64,000 nucleotides of DNA, from positions 364,898,459-364,962,458 of the forward strand of contig OZ010793.1 in NCBI GenBank assembly GCA_963932465.1. Reading direction: 5' to 3'. Below the pieces are notes generated by a model. The model made no database searches. It saw only the letters and a program-made list of their open reading frames with translations, and was not told where the DNA came from. The DNA comes from Maratus speciosus. Its lineage: Eukaryota > Arthropoda > Arachnida > Araneae > Salticidae. Shown one piece after another: positions 1-11,553 of the stretch. Within the stretch, counting starts at the first letter, position 1. Each line of letters begins with the position of its first letter. The position numbers were made by a program, and so were the translations under genes.

Positions 1-305
1 ACTCCATGGATGTCAAAAGAAGATGGAATTCTATTTTTATAGGCTGAGTTGGAGCTAATCTTGATGATGCAGTTCATGGTAGATTTAAGGAATAAAGTCG
101 ATAAAGGAACATAAAGCAGATCTTAGATTAAATCGACCCTATACTGCATTAACTTACAAATTCAATATACAAAAGTAAAATTTAATAAATCCAAAATTAT
201 TTTCAGTACAAGTAATTACCAAGAAGCCATTATAAGATAATCTCTTGAGATAATTTTTTAAAAAGACGTTTCTAATGATGTATTGTCATATGACATCCAT
301 GGAGT
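1..305. mobile_element. MITE with 15-bp terminal inverted repeats
   Basis: Bases 1-15 (ACTCCATGGATGTCA) are the exact reverse complement of 291-305. The interior is AT-rich and non-coding. The left end coincides with the window edge, so a target-site duplication cannot be checked and the element could extend further left. Class of transposase unknown. Confidence 0.6.
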
Positions 306-393
306 TTGAAAGGAATTGTTAGATAATAGTTGAAACCATGTTTTTATGGACATTTGAATACTTTTTTCTGTCACCTCCCGGGCAATTCTCAAG

Positions 394-623
394 TACACGG
401 AAAAAACTGTTTTGTTGAAATTACTAAATTTTGGTTCATATAGCTCTATCCAAATATTTTGGTTGGAATGATTAAATTTTGGTTAGATTAACCAAATTAT
501 TTTGTTAATTCAACAAATCGTTTGGTTAGTTCACCCGAAATTTGGTCATTCCAACCAAAATATTTGGATGGAGCTATATGAACCAAAATTTAGTAACTTC
601 AACAAAACAGTTTTTTCCGTGTA
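394..623. mobile_element. Foldback (hairpin) MITE, TACACGGAAAAAAC ends
   Basis: The stretch folds back on itself almost end to end. Left arm from 394 (TACACGGAAAAAACTG) is matched by the reverse complement ending at 623, and the match continues through the words TTTTGTTGAA, ACTAAATTTTGGTTCATATAG and CCAAATATTTTGGTTGGAATGA to a centre near 508. Only a few positions differ. Both outer ends read TA, so a TA target is possible. No coding capacity. Confidence 0.85.
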
Positions 624-1794
624 GGCACAAACGGACATGGCATTTAGTTTTACTATGTTGATGGCCGAGAGCGTCGTCTGAAAACATTTTGCAGTTTAAT
701 GGATTTTTAATTTATTTTTAATATATTTTAAATATTTTTACATATACAGGGATGAAAGAGTTCCTCCTAAAGGAGGAATTCCACCTTTTTGAATACAATT
801 TTGGTCATTCTCTGGATTGATGCAAAAATGCAAAGAAAAATTTGAAAGCATATCGAGGGGGGGGGGGGGGGGGGGGCTCTGATAAATTTACTCTTCAGAC
901 ATTTTGTCTATTTAAACCCTTAGAATTTCCGAACTGCTGTGTAGAAGAGCTATTAAGTCAAAGGTCAGCTTATCCTATGACCATCTCAAAATTAGGTAAA
1001 TGAAGTTGATTGAGATGTCGTTCCCGGGTGAATTTTTCTTAGATTTTAAAAGGGAAAGGAAGTTTATATAAGGTTCTTTTTGAAATAGAATATTTTATTC
1101 AATTTATAGTACAACTTTTTGGGGAAGTTTCAGTAATGTATTTCTGGAGCAACGATAACTTTGATGTGCACATATTTTGCATGGAGAAATTTTTTTCCCT
1201 TGGAAAAGAGAGAGAGAGAGAGAGAAAATCTTAAGCAACCAAAACACCCAGATTATATGTTTTAAAAAAATAATCGCTCACATAAATTCATAGATATATC
1301 TTTTGATTTATACTTTTAGTAATCTGCCTTCCATTCTCTTTTCTTGATTCAATGAACCTATATAATTTTTGTTAGTTTATTTATTAAGTAATTTCTAAGT
1401 TACAAAAAGAAAATAACAATCATATGTACAATTATATTTCATTTTATTGTGTGAACTCCTGTTAAAATATATCTAAATTACAAAAATTTGCTACCATTGT
1501 ATAGATGGAAAAAAATTTCCACCTTTTTTTCTATTTCCCGCTTTCATGCCTGTATATGTATGTACTGTAAGCAATATGGTACATTTTATTTGTGTTTTTT
1601 CTAAGAGTTTTAATTGTTACTCTGGGTGAATTTAGCACTAGAATTTTAACTTTTCTTTATTTCCATCATTTTTTGTTAAACATCTAGTTTCTTTTTGTGT
1701 AGCTAGTTGCAGTAATAATTAGAGTTTATTGCAGAAAATATTTCAAGGATCCTACCAGTGACTTATTTCAATATCACTATTTGCAAACAGTTGA
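624..1794. other. Unassigned AT-rich DNA
   Basis: No coding signal or terminal repeat found. Contains a 20-base G run at 857-876 and a (GA)n microsatellite at about 1206-1225. Confidence 0.5.
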
Positions 1795-2130
1795 AACAAG
1801 TTTTAACAAAATTTCTTAAGGCTAAATTTTCTGTGGCCAAAAAACAAAAACATTTTGGGACATTTTTTGATTTTTTGGAAATATCTCGAGACTCGTTGCC
1901 GTAGCATATTATTTGTCAATTACAATATTAAAGAGGATAAAATTATCTACAACTTTCATATTTACAACTTTTTTATACACTCAATAGCAAGCGCAGTACG
2001 CTATTTCAAAAATGGGATAATTTTTTTTTAATTTTCTTAAAAACCGTGAAAAACATAGTTTTGCCGCGATTATTCAAATGTTCCCCGCAGATTTAATTGT
2101 GTATGTCGACTTCTAAAAATTGGTAACAGT
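1795..2130 (-). repeat. Unknown repeat R1, short inverted copy
   Basis: This segment is the reverse complement of the right-hand part of two longer copies (about 5435-5775 and 15485-15818). Shared landmarks on the minus strand are the phrases TTTGGCCACAGAAAATTTAGC and TCGAGATA and the stretch around TTGCTATTGAGTG. Divergence is moderate, with small indels. All three copies have stops and shifts, so I do not call it coding. The family is not one I recognise. Confidence 0.75.
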
Positions 2131-2979
2131 AAATTAACTATTATTTGCACACTCACGTCTGTATTTTCATCTCAACAGATATTTTATATGCAATAAATTT
2201 ATATAATTTTAAAAGTAGTGCAGAGTGTAGATGAATGAGACAATTTTTATATTTAGACAGTAACTTTAAGTGCAAAAGTTACTTTGTACTATGTTAACAA
2301 TGTTAAATGTACAATGTTAACTTCAAAGCATTGTTTAAAAGAATTTTTCAATCTATAGTAACTTATTGGCACGATAGTTTCAATTAAAAAAGATTTCTTG
2401 CTTAATTTTAATAAATTTTATAATTTTTATAATGCATACATATTTTTTCAGGTATCAATGGAATAGGTGGGTCATTTTCAAAATCTGTCCATGTTTTGGA
2501 ATAACAGAATCAAATTTTTAGAAATAATCAGAAAGTTTTAATTGTTTGTAAATAATTACCTTACTCATAAACATTAATATACAACCATCAGCAGAGACCA
2601 AATTACTAATTTAACGTTTTAAAACTAATTTTTAAATTTTAATGCACTTGGTATAATGACATAAGTGAGCACGGTAATGACAAATTAAGCAAAATATTTT
2701 TATTTTTCACCAGGCATAAATGGCAGCCATTATATCTTCTGGCCCATACAATAATTTTCTATTTCTCCTATAATGAAAGCAGATTAAGAAATAAACGTTC
2801 ATTTAATTATCAATTAGAATTGGGTACGGTAATGACTTACAAAAGAATATTCACCAAAACATTCAAAGTCTTTGCTTGTTTTATTGAAACTATAAAACTA
2901 TTTAGTCTATTCACCTAAACCTGATAACAAGTTGACTTTTAAGGAGTACTTTTGCCTTGATAAAAAAGGCATGTGCTGT
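2131..2979. other. Unassigned AT-rich DNA
   Basis: No ORF of note and no inverted or tandem repeat found before the TSD of the next element at 2972-2979. Confidence 0.5.
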
Positions 2980-3596
2980 TATAGGTGAAAACTGGGAAAT
3001 TGAGTTAGTAGCCAGTGGCCGGTAGACTCAGTTTCATTAGTGGCCACTTTTTACAGTTAGTGGCCACTATAATGTTTCAAACTTTCTTGACATCTAGATA
3101 AACTATAATCGCTGTATATATACATATTTTTCTATAAATAAGAGTTTTATACCAGCCAACTATTCATGATAAGAATAGGGAAGCAGTCAAAATTCAAGAA
3201 AATTACTTTAAAACCAGAAAATCTGTTATCGTATTAATTTTTTAGAATATATTTTTGGATTATTTGTATATGTTTATAGACACAATTATCAACCAAATTA
3301 CTATTACTTTCTTTACATAAAAAATAACTAAATCAAAATTCCAACAATTAAGTGTATACAATAATAAAAAAAAAACAATCAAATAAAACACAATAAAATA
3401 TTATTTGGGTTTTATTTAATAAGTACATGTGCTATTAACATACTACACAAATTACATACAGTTGAAATCTAAGCTGGTGAGTGTATTTCGCAGGATTAAA
3501 CAGTATCTCTTGATGAAAAATAATCTAACTGGTGAGGATGTGGCAGGAGTCGAAATGTTGAAGATACTGCAATGTCCTTAAAATTCGCTTCCATCC

Positions 3597-3632
<36 letters not shown>

Positions 3633-4018
3633 AATAAATTATTTGAAATGCTTGTGGAATCACAGCTGATGAATATATTTTGCAAATTCTTGAAATAAAT
3701 AGAAATTTCTTATAAAAAATAAGTGAGGAGCAAGCACATGGCGAAAAGTCGAAATATTGAAAATACAGCTAAATCGTTGAAATCTGCTTGCATCCAGCAG
3801 GAAAAAGAATTAACCAGTTTTCTACTTAGGTGTAATCAAAGTAGAGATGGATATTTCCATGAAAAATGCTGTATTTCCATTGGCGATCGTTAACAGATTT
3901 TTTAATCGCCACTTGGCGAGTGGCGACTAAAGTGGCGATCGATGGCCGATTTTTTAATCGCCACTTTTACAACTTTAATCGCCACGTGGTGAGTGGCGAC
4001 CGCTAATTTTCACCTATA
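2980..4018. mobile_element. Non-autonomous hAT-type element, GTGGCCAC words
   Basis: Terminal inverted repeat TATAGGTGAAAA at 2980 is matched in reverse complement at the right end (4018). Both sides are flanked by the identical 8-bp duplication TGTGCTGT (2972-2979 and 4019-4026), which is the hAT TSD length. Subterminal DNA holds repeated short palindromic words: GTGGCCAC on the left; GGCGATCGCC-like and CGCCACTTGGCGAGTGGCG words on the right. The centre has an imperfect direct duplication (about 3470-3610 and 3660-3800), the first copy ending in a 30-base A run. No transposase. The family recurs in short form at 42291-42556. Confidence 0.88.
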
Positions 4019-4433
4019 TGTGCTGTCCTCTAAAAAAATTAGTAGGAACTTTTTTTCAGAAGCATGGCAATGACACTCTTTCTTAGGACACGGTTAAAAA
4101 AAATTATTAAGAATTATAGATAAGTTTAATTAATGAAAATAAATATATTTTTTTAATTAGTAACATCTTCATAAATAAAAATGTATAAAAAAAATTATAA
4201 CCATTGATTTTAAATAGAATTTTGTCAAATCTTTGCCTAATAAATTGCTTGTTGGGACAACCTACTGTAATGATATTTTGACTACAAAAGAATATATTTC
4301 TTATTTTTAAGTTTTTTTTATAAATAATAATATATTTGTAAATTATTATTAAAAAACACGATAGTTAAAATGCAATAATTAAAATTATGATATTTAACTA
4401 TTTTTCTGTGTTAATGTGAAAGGACAGTAAAAC

Positions 4434-5664
4434 ACGAGACATTTTTTGAAAATCACCTAGGTATGAAAATTTTCGAAAAACATATTTTAGTCCCCACTAC
4501 AATGGTATATTTTATTTACCAATTATTTTAACATATGTTTTAATGTTTTACTGTTTTAAAGATAGCAAACATTGAATTGTAGTTCCATATAAAAGGGGGG
4601 GACTCAAAAGATAAATATCTTTTATGAAAGAAATACTTTTACCTTTTTAAAATAGCTACAATAAAAATGACACCAGATTATTTCACTAACTAATGTTATG
4701 CATTTATATCTTGTAAAATTTATAAATTCTGTTAATAAAATATTTGAGATTGCTAGTTTTATGAAAAATATTTAAAATATTAATTTTAAAATATATTGTC
4801 AATTTTTTTCCAAGTAACCAAAAAAAGTAACCAAATCCGAAAAAGTACAAAATCACAACATTAGATATTGATCTCGGGTATCGCATGAAAAAAAAAATAT
4901 ATTTAAAAGTAACAAAATGCGATCGAGATATTTGTCAAGAACGCTCCCATAGGTTTAATGTTACCTTGCGAATATGTCTTCGTGTGACTAATTTAGTCCT
5001 ATAATTCATATAACTGTGACTTTAAACGCCTCAATACGACAACTACCGTAAAATCTTCGAAAATGAAATCTGTATATACGGAATTCGGTCTTTAAAGAAA
5101 AGTATATATATTTTCAAGAGAAAGAATATGAACAATTATACCTGCTAAGATGGAAACGTGTTTAAAGCGGAATATATTTCAGTTCCTTTCGATACGGTTT
5201 TCAAGGTTTTAACGAAGGAATATTTGGCAAAGCTGATTACGTAGTTTAGCATTACGTATTTACTGCTTACATGCTTAAAATTTTCAAAATACGGCTATTA
5301 GAGATTTATTAAAATTCCCGTGGTAAATATTCTTTTTTAAAAAAAGGGGGGGGGGGGGCAAAATCCATGTTTGGCACTGGTGCAAAAAAGGCTAGTTTTA
5401 GACCTGAAACACATAATTTATTGCTACTAATATATAGAAGTTGACATACACGATTAAGTCCGCGGGAAACATTTGAATAATCGGGGCAGAACTGCGTTTT
5501 TCACGGTTTTTAAGAAAATTGAAAAAATTGTCATATTTTTGAAATGGCGTACTCCGCTTGCTATTGAGTGTATAAAAAAGTTGTAAATATGAGAGTTGTA
5601 GAGAATTTTATCTTCTTTAATATTGTAATTGACAAATAACATGCTACGGCAACGGGTCTCGAGA

Positions 5665-5705
<41 letters not shown>

Positions 5706-5875
5706 GCAAAATTTTCTTGTTTTTTGGCCACAGAAAATTTAGCCTTAAGAAATTTTGTTAGAAAACTTGGTTTTTCCATGTTGGCATCATTATAAACTAT
5801 TCAGAAAAAAAAAAAAATCTTTTACTCGACCTTTTGCAAGGTAAATCCTTTTTTTGGTACATTTCCCCTGGACTA
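4434..5875 (+). repeat. Unknown repeat R1, long copy B
   Basis: Aligns over its whole length with 14316-15928, from the phrase AATCACCTAGGTATGAAAAT through TTCCCCTGGACTA. Copy B lacks about 190 bp present in the other copy (around 14695-14890) and has a 13-base G run at 5346-5358 and a long A run near 5671-5703. Small reading frames on either strand are not conserved between copies. I see no TSD or terminal inverted repeat, so its class is unknown. Confidence 0.8.
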
Positions 5876-6540
5876 AATGGACCAAAAAAATCTGCGTAGA
5901 TCTTCCCGGTACACTCCTAGATCGGCTTGCATATTTTTTGTAACCAGGGATCTTTCTTCGTTAATATTAAGAAAACTGTTTCTTTCAAAAATATGAAAAT
6001 TTTGCTATTATAGAGAAATATTTGATAAACATGCTGATCCAGACAGTTTTTAAATCGAATAATTATTTTAAGAGATATTTAATGTTAAATTTGGTCAAAA
6101 TCGTTTCATTAAAAAAAATTTATATGAGCAAAAACTATATATACAGGAATTTAAACATTTTTATATCATTTAATACATTAGAAGTTCCCGGCGTGCAGTC
6201 TGCACGCTGGGAATTGCATTCACATTTTTTTAATTTGACTCATTTTTTGAGGATTTATATCCATTTTAAATTCATATTTTCAGCATTTTGAAAGTTATTT
6301 TTTACATATTTTGGAAAAGGATATTATTTTAAACTGTTGCCAATTTTAAAAACAGCGCAAAGAATAATATTTAGTTCAAATTAAAAATTTATTTACACGT
6401 GGCTATTATAATAAGAAAAAATATTTCAAATTAGAATTAAGTGATTACGTGTTAAAAATGAGGAAAATATTCAAAATTACGTCATAAAAACTATAGTTAC
6501 ACATGAATATTAAAAGAGAACGAAAATTTTTTAAAGAATA
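5876..6540. other. Unassigned DNA with a 14-bp-stem hairpin
   Basis: A compact GC-richer hairpin sits at 6185-6213: TTCCCGGCGTGCAG folds on TGCACGCTGGGAA with a single G-T pair. The rest is AT-rich. Words near 6430-6520 (ACGTCATAAAA and neighbours) recur at about 7900-7930 and 8080-8100, which suggests this flank and the stretch right of 7877 belonged to one element (probably the Helitron ending at 8456) before the 6541-7875 insertion. Confidence 0.5.
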
Positions 6541-7875
6541 GGGTCAGGTGGGGGAAAGTGGTGGTAATCTAAAAAAATGCACCTTTTTCACAATAAATGT
6601 ACATATTTTTATTTTATTTTTTTTCAATTAATACATAATTGGAGTTTGTGACAAATATTTCTATTAAGATTTCTAAATCTGGCAACAAGTTTACTGTTGT
6701 TTATCTTCTTGTTTACATATATGTGCAGTTTGTTCTTAACACATGGTATTGATAAACTTTATTCTTTATCTTTTCTCACTTGAAAAAATTAGTATATTTT
6801 GATACATTTCAGTAGAAGAACTTCTTAAAAACTGATTCATACATAAAAGGTAAGAATTATTTTATTATTTCAATTTTTTATGATTTTTTTTTCTGATGTG
6901 GGGGAAAGTGGTGGTATTGTTAGGCTTAGCTCGATGTTGTATGATGATTCAATTTTAGACTGTAGATGTGCTTAATTTTTAAAAATGGGCTGTAATAAAA
7001 GTATTAATCTAAAAAAAAAAAAAAAAAAAAAAAAAATAGGCTTTATTTATAAATTTTAATCTTAATATGATAATACAATTAAATTAAAAGTTATTTTTTA
7101 CATAGGGTCAGGTGGGGGAAAGTGGGCTCATGGGGTAAAGTGGAGGTATATTGAAAAAAACCTATTTTCTCTTTTAAATTAAGATATTTTGTTAATTCTT
7201 TTTTAGAGACATATATTGAGATTATGGCAACTATTCTTATTTTAGTTTTAGAAACTGGAAACAAATTTAATGTTTACAAACTATCTTGTTTATGCTCATT
7301 GCATACCGTCAAAAAGTCGATCAGCTAAAATAATCGCCCAAGTGATAAAAATTAATACATTATATCACATAAAGCATTTGAATAAGTCACCATTGGGGAA
7401 CTATTAGACTTTTCTTGCTATTTGGTGGTGAAGATTATATAGAGTTCAGCAATATATGCTACATACTAAGTGAACCTAATTTTGATAGCCATGGACATTA
7501 TTTCTTTAATTAAATAATATCTGAAAAATATTTTTTTTGTGCATTTGTACCTTTAAAAATAATTAAGATTAACATTTATTTCAGTGTATTTTTATTTAAA
7601 AAACAATATTTACACATTTTTATTTAAATATACACTAATTTTGGAACTTCCCCCCACCATGGGGAAAGGGGTGGTATCAAAACATGCTCTTTTAAATGCA
7701 TCACTGTCAGAAAATAATCGAATAAAATTGAGTGGTTATACTTCATGTTTAATCTATATGAATCCAATGTATAGAAAATGCATCAAAAATTTCATTAAAA
7801 TAAATTTAATAGTTTGATTTTAGGGCCTTTTCTAAAAAAAACTTGATTTTACCACCACTTTCCCCCACCTGACCC
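6541..7875. mobile_element. TA-flanked element, GGGTCAGGTGGGGGAAAGTGG ends
   Basis: The left end GGGTCAGGTGGGGGAAAGTG at 6541 is matched in reverse complement at 7846-7875, covering about 25 bp, and TA stands outside each end (6539-6540, 7876-7877). This fits a Tc1/mariner-type target, but no transposase is present. The terminal phrase recurs internally: a near-complete copy preceded by TA at 7105, a partial copy near 6898-6917, and an inverted-looking remnant (CCCCCACCATGGGGAAAGG) near 7650. It may therefore be two copies sharing one right end. Poly-A at about 7012-7036. Confidence 0.75.
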
Positions 7876-7877
7876 TA

Positions 7878-8456
7878 AATTCATTATTATGCGTTAAAAG
7901 TCGCAAATGGAGGAAATTTACGTCATAAAAAATATATTTGAGCGAGAGACATTTATTTCATATTTTGAGATAATCTTTTGAAGTATTATCGTGAATTCTA
8001 AGACAACGCAAATGATATTTTCTTTCTAACAACAAAAGTATTTTCATGTGAATGTTAAAAAGAGAAAGAAAACTGGTGAAAATTACGTCAGATATAAAAG
8101 ATACATTTCAAATGTGTTATTTAAAAGAACTTTCTCATAGAGTTGTTAAAAAACCGAGAGACAAAGACTCTGTTTATTTAATTTTACATATAATTATTTT
8201 CAAATTTTTAACTAATTTTTTTTTTTTTAAATCAAAGACGAAAACAGCCATTGTATCCCTTAACAAACGCTGATTTCACCTTAAAAATCTCCAATCAAAG
8301 GAATATGAATGAAAACCTGTTTACAGGGAAATCGCCAGTGTTTTTTAAAATTATAATTCAATATTTTTAAAGCGGGTGAAATTAACCTGCTTTTAGAATC
8401 TGGGGTGTTTGAACGGGGGTTCGCGAGCGTAGCTCGTAGGGGGCAGAGCCTCCTAG
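7878..8456 (+). mobile_element. Helitron 3' terminal part
   Basis: The segment ends in CTAG at 8453-8456 followed by host T, just after a GC-rich hairpin (GCGAGCGTAGCTCG at about 8423-8436) and a second small stem, GGGGGCAGAGCCTCC. This is the standard Helitron 3' layout. About 190 bp upstream aligns with the 3' end of the Helitron at 18241-21369, including the phrases AATCAAAGG and CCTGTTTACAGGGA. Its 5' terminus was not located; the TA-flanked element at 6541-7875 probably interrupts it. No helicase coding visible. Confidence 0.75.
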
Positions 8457-8511
8457 TTCTTATAAAATTATATAACTCAAGAATAACATTAAAGTATTAG
8501 TTAGTTGTCTC

Positions 8512-9137
8512 CAGTGGCGCCAACTTATATGAGCCCATGGGCCGCAAGCCCAATTAATAATTTGATTTCTCCCCCCCCCACCTAATATAAATTGATTTAA
8601 TTTGTAATTTATTTATTTTTTTATTTATTTAATCGGTGAAATGAAATTTGGTTTTATTAAAGTTCTCAAAATAATTTTGTTTCAAATATAGTAAGGAAAT
8701 CCATTAGACTTACAGGAACACTGAAAACCCCTTCAGCAGATGTATAGTGAAATTTCTCACGAAAACAAATTTCCTGCCTCTTTTGCCATCAGTTTTGATG
8801 TCTTGAATGGACAAAGCGCTTAGGTGACTAAAATGTATGCTTTTCTTGACATTTAGTTTTTTTGCACTTTCAATAGCCATTTTAATATTTTTAAAAATAA
8901 ATATTAATGTATTTATAAGGAAAAACATTTTACAATATAAATTAATAAAATTATAATAATTTAGAAATTTACTTAGAAAAAACATAATTTAATTTCGAAT
9001 TATCATCTTTAGTCATTCGCTCTTCTGCTCTCTCTCATCCTCCACACACGTACATACTAAGGGGGGGAAATTATATGTGTTATTTTACACAAAACTTTTT
9101 GAGCCCACCCAATATTTTTGAAAAGTTGGCGCTACTG
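8512..9137. mobile_element. Non-autonomous hAT-type element, CAGTGGCGCCAAC ends (copy 1)
   Basis: Ends CAGTGGCGCCAACTT and AAGTTGGCGCTACTG form the inverted repeat. The flanks carry an exact 8-bp duplication GTTGTCTC (8504-8511 and 9138-9145), the hAT signature. A second copy in opposite orientation is at 22057-22679. Both contain a stretch that can be read as a short peptide (minus strand here around 8755-8880) with the residues KKLNVKKS, HLSA and SIQDIKTDGK. The copies agree at amino-acid level, but nucleotide similarity is also high, so a transposase remnant is only a possibility. Confidence 0.88.
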
Positions 9138-9145
9138 GTTGTCTC

Positions 9146-11097
9146 CATATTTTACGCAAATTTCCAAAACAGCTCCGGAGTCAATGATCTTATTCAATTT
9201 ATTTCCGATTCTTGTTCCATCTTAATCATTTAGATAATGCAAATTCACTTTTATGTAGAATTTTCTCATTGTTTAATGTATAGTTTTTGGTACAGTGATT
9301 TCTTTTTCCTATATCTTAATGCAGTGGAAAACGTTGAAGGGGAGGAAGGAAATTGTCTGAGATTTCGCGCTGAGTCATTGATATTGTTTTATTTTTGTTT
9401 GTGCATGTAAAATAAAATCTTATTCATAGGATGTTCGTTATTCTTATTTTACAGACAATTTGATTGTTTGAAATGTTTTTATGTTGCCTGAAATTAATGT
9501 AGTTCACAATTTTAAAGTAAAGTTTAACATTCAATTTTTTTTTCTAAAGCGCTTTAGATTAAAAGAGCTCTAATTAAGTTTTTCCATAGATTGATGTTTT
9601 TGTTTATTTATGTACCTGGAATTTGCGGTTAAGATTGATACGGAAAGTATAATTAAAGATGAATTCATTAAAAAGAGGGGGGGGGGGCTTTGAAAGTATG
9701 ATATTTGAGAATTAAAGATAAAAATAATTTTCATTTTATTTTTATGTACTCATTTTTATAAGATATCTATCTTAGGATAATGCATCATAAGTCGGTTACA
9801 CTGAGATAATTTTGATCCCCCCCCCCCCCCTAGAAAAGTCATAATAAAACACCCGCAGTACTATTGAAAGTTGAATCAGTTTAATTCTAGATAGAAAAAC
9901 AATGGCTAAAATTATAGATAATTAAAGTTTTATCAGCTCGTATATTTCATTTTTATGCATTTTAAGTAGCATTATAAGAAATGAGATATTTTGAGATTTG
10001 ATTTTGGGAAAATAAGAAGAAAGTTTACGAAATAGAATTTAACTCTATGCACGTTTCATCTGGGTCATCCAAAAATGAATGGAATGAAACTACGTTACAT
10101 TTATTCATCTCAAGAATTATAATACAAATACCATTGCAATTATAGAATGATAAATTTTCAATATGAAATATTCAACTTTTATGCACTATTAATTTGTCAT
10201 GGAAATTCAATTTAAATTATAATTTATATAATTTAAAACCGTTTAAATTATTCAACGCTATCCCCCCCCCCCCCCTCCCACCGAAAAAAAAAGTTTTTAG
10301 CAATAGTTTTTGTATATTGTGCTCTTTTTTAGAAATATGTACGAATTTCACTAATTATGAGCATTTTTATAAATTAAATCGTGGAAAAACAGACACACCG
10401 GCGGCCAAAGTATTACTAATGACATAGTAACAAAACTTACATTAAATCGCCTGGGTATCAACTCGTTAAGAAAGTGGATCATCAGTTTATCAGTCAGCGA
10501 GAATAAAATCTACTGTAAACTTGTTTTGAAACTTACGTTTTTGTTTCTGTGGTGCCAAAAATTGACAGAATATTTCAAACAAATTTTAAAATTAATCATT
10601 TTTACAGATAATCCTTATAATAGTAAAATCTGACGAAACACCTTTTACTATGATCTAAAATTCCATGTACATTTTCCTTTAATTCTTTTAAGTATATTTA
10701 TACGCTTATTGTATGTTGGTAGTGTTGATAGTTATGCACTTTTTAAAACTTAACAATTTTAAACAAAATTCCGCGTTAATATTTGCTGTTAAAATCCCAT
10801 TTATGCTCACCGTTTCGTCATTTTTCACATTAATGTTTCCCGTAATGATTAAACTTGAGAGAAACTAGAGGAAGTTATTCGCTCAACAGAATACCAGATG
10901 GCTGAAATGGCCGCTGCAGCGTAATTGATGATCAATATTCATTATTACAGAATGAAACTAACTGGAGATTCTCTCCTTTGATGTTTTTAGATCGATTATG
11001 TCTTAGTAAATGTTAGTATTTGATCTTTGTAATATTCTCATTATGGTTCTTTGGGGTTTTCTTATAATTTGTTTGTTACTACTAGTTTGCTTAGTAT
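9146..11097. other. Unassigned AT-rich DNA with G/C runs
   Basis: No TE end or coding domain recognised. G run at 9677-9687, C runs at 9817-9830 and 10262-10275. The stretch 10860-11000 is slightly richer in mixed sequence but yields no recognisable protein. Confidence 0.45.
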
Positions 11098-11325
11098 GTG
11101 GAAGTTTTCGTTAATCCACTGGTAATGTTTATCGAAGATTGTATTTCAAAGTATTACACTCCGGGGCGTAGCGTTACATTTTGGCAAGCAGTTTTACCGT
11201 CGATGATTTTGATATATGTGATGGCTTGGATGGTACAAATATCATTTGGCGCACCAGCGGGGTGTGTTGCAATAACAAAGTCACTACCACCACTGGAATT
11301 GGAAATGAATGTCAACGATTACTGA
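11098..11325 (+). other. Unrecognised 75-codon open frame
   Basis: An ATG-initiated frame of 75 codons with a more balanced base composition than its surroundings. It predicts one hydrophobic segment (about residues 28-52: TFWQAVLPSMILIYVMAWMV, then a small Gly/Ala-rich piece) and an acidic C-terminus. I recognise no family. No upstream or downstream partner exon, splice pattern or poly-A signal supports it. It could be a chance frame, a short exon or a TE remnant. The last codons are part of the inverted repeat listed next. Confidence 0.2.
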
Positions 11326-11390
11326 TGATGCCCCCCTCCCCCTTCCGAGTCTGGTAACATCAGTAATCGGGTTGCCATGCCATTCATTTT
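11304..11390. repeat. Imperfect inverted repeat (possible hairpin)
   Basis: ATGAATGTCAACGATTACTGATG near 11305-11327 is mirrored by CATCAGTAATCGGGTTG...CATTCAT at about 11361-11390, with a C-rich loop between. The inner 11 bp (GATTACTGATG) match exactly. No TSD identified. Confidence 0.5.
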
Positions 11391-11418
11391 ACATTGTAAC
11401 ATATGTTTCCTAAATTTA

Positions 11419-11553
11419 TTCGGCCAAATATTTGTTAATATTCGGCTGCAGGCATTCTATCAAATACTTGTTCTGAATTCGGTTAGACCGAATATTCAGA
11501 AAAGAAGGGCCGAATGGACCACATAACATACCGAATAATATTTGCTACATCCT
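11419..11553. mobile_element. Degraded fragment of the CCGAATATTCGG hAT-type family
   Basis: Contains several diverged copies of the words TTCGGCCAAATATT, ATTCGG and GACCGAATATTC that mark the element at 55104-56112, and ends near ACATCCTTA, resembling that family's terminus GCATCCCTA. No TSD is visible. Confidence 0.45.

Noticed and set aside
4704..4886. Small minus-strand frame inside repeat R1
   Set aside because: Not conserved in the second long R1 copy, which has indels here; low-complexity Phe/Ile/Lys composition.
5454..5642. 62-codon minus-strand frame present in part in all three R1 copies
   Set aside because: Stops and shifts differ among copies, and nucleotide similarity is no lower at third positions as far as I can judge by eye; treated as repeat DNA.
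11160..11400. Possible host exon with splice sites
   Set aside because: No consistent splice signals or partner exons could be identified by eye; kept only as an unrecognised frame.
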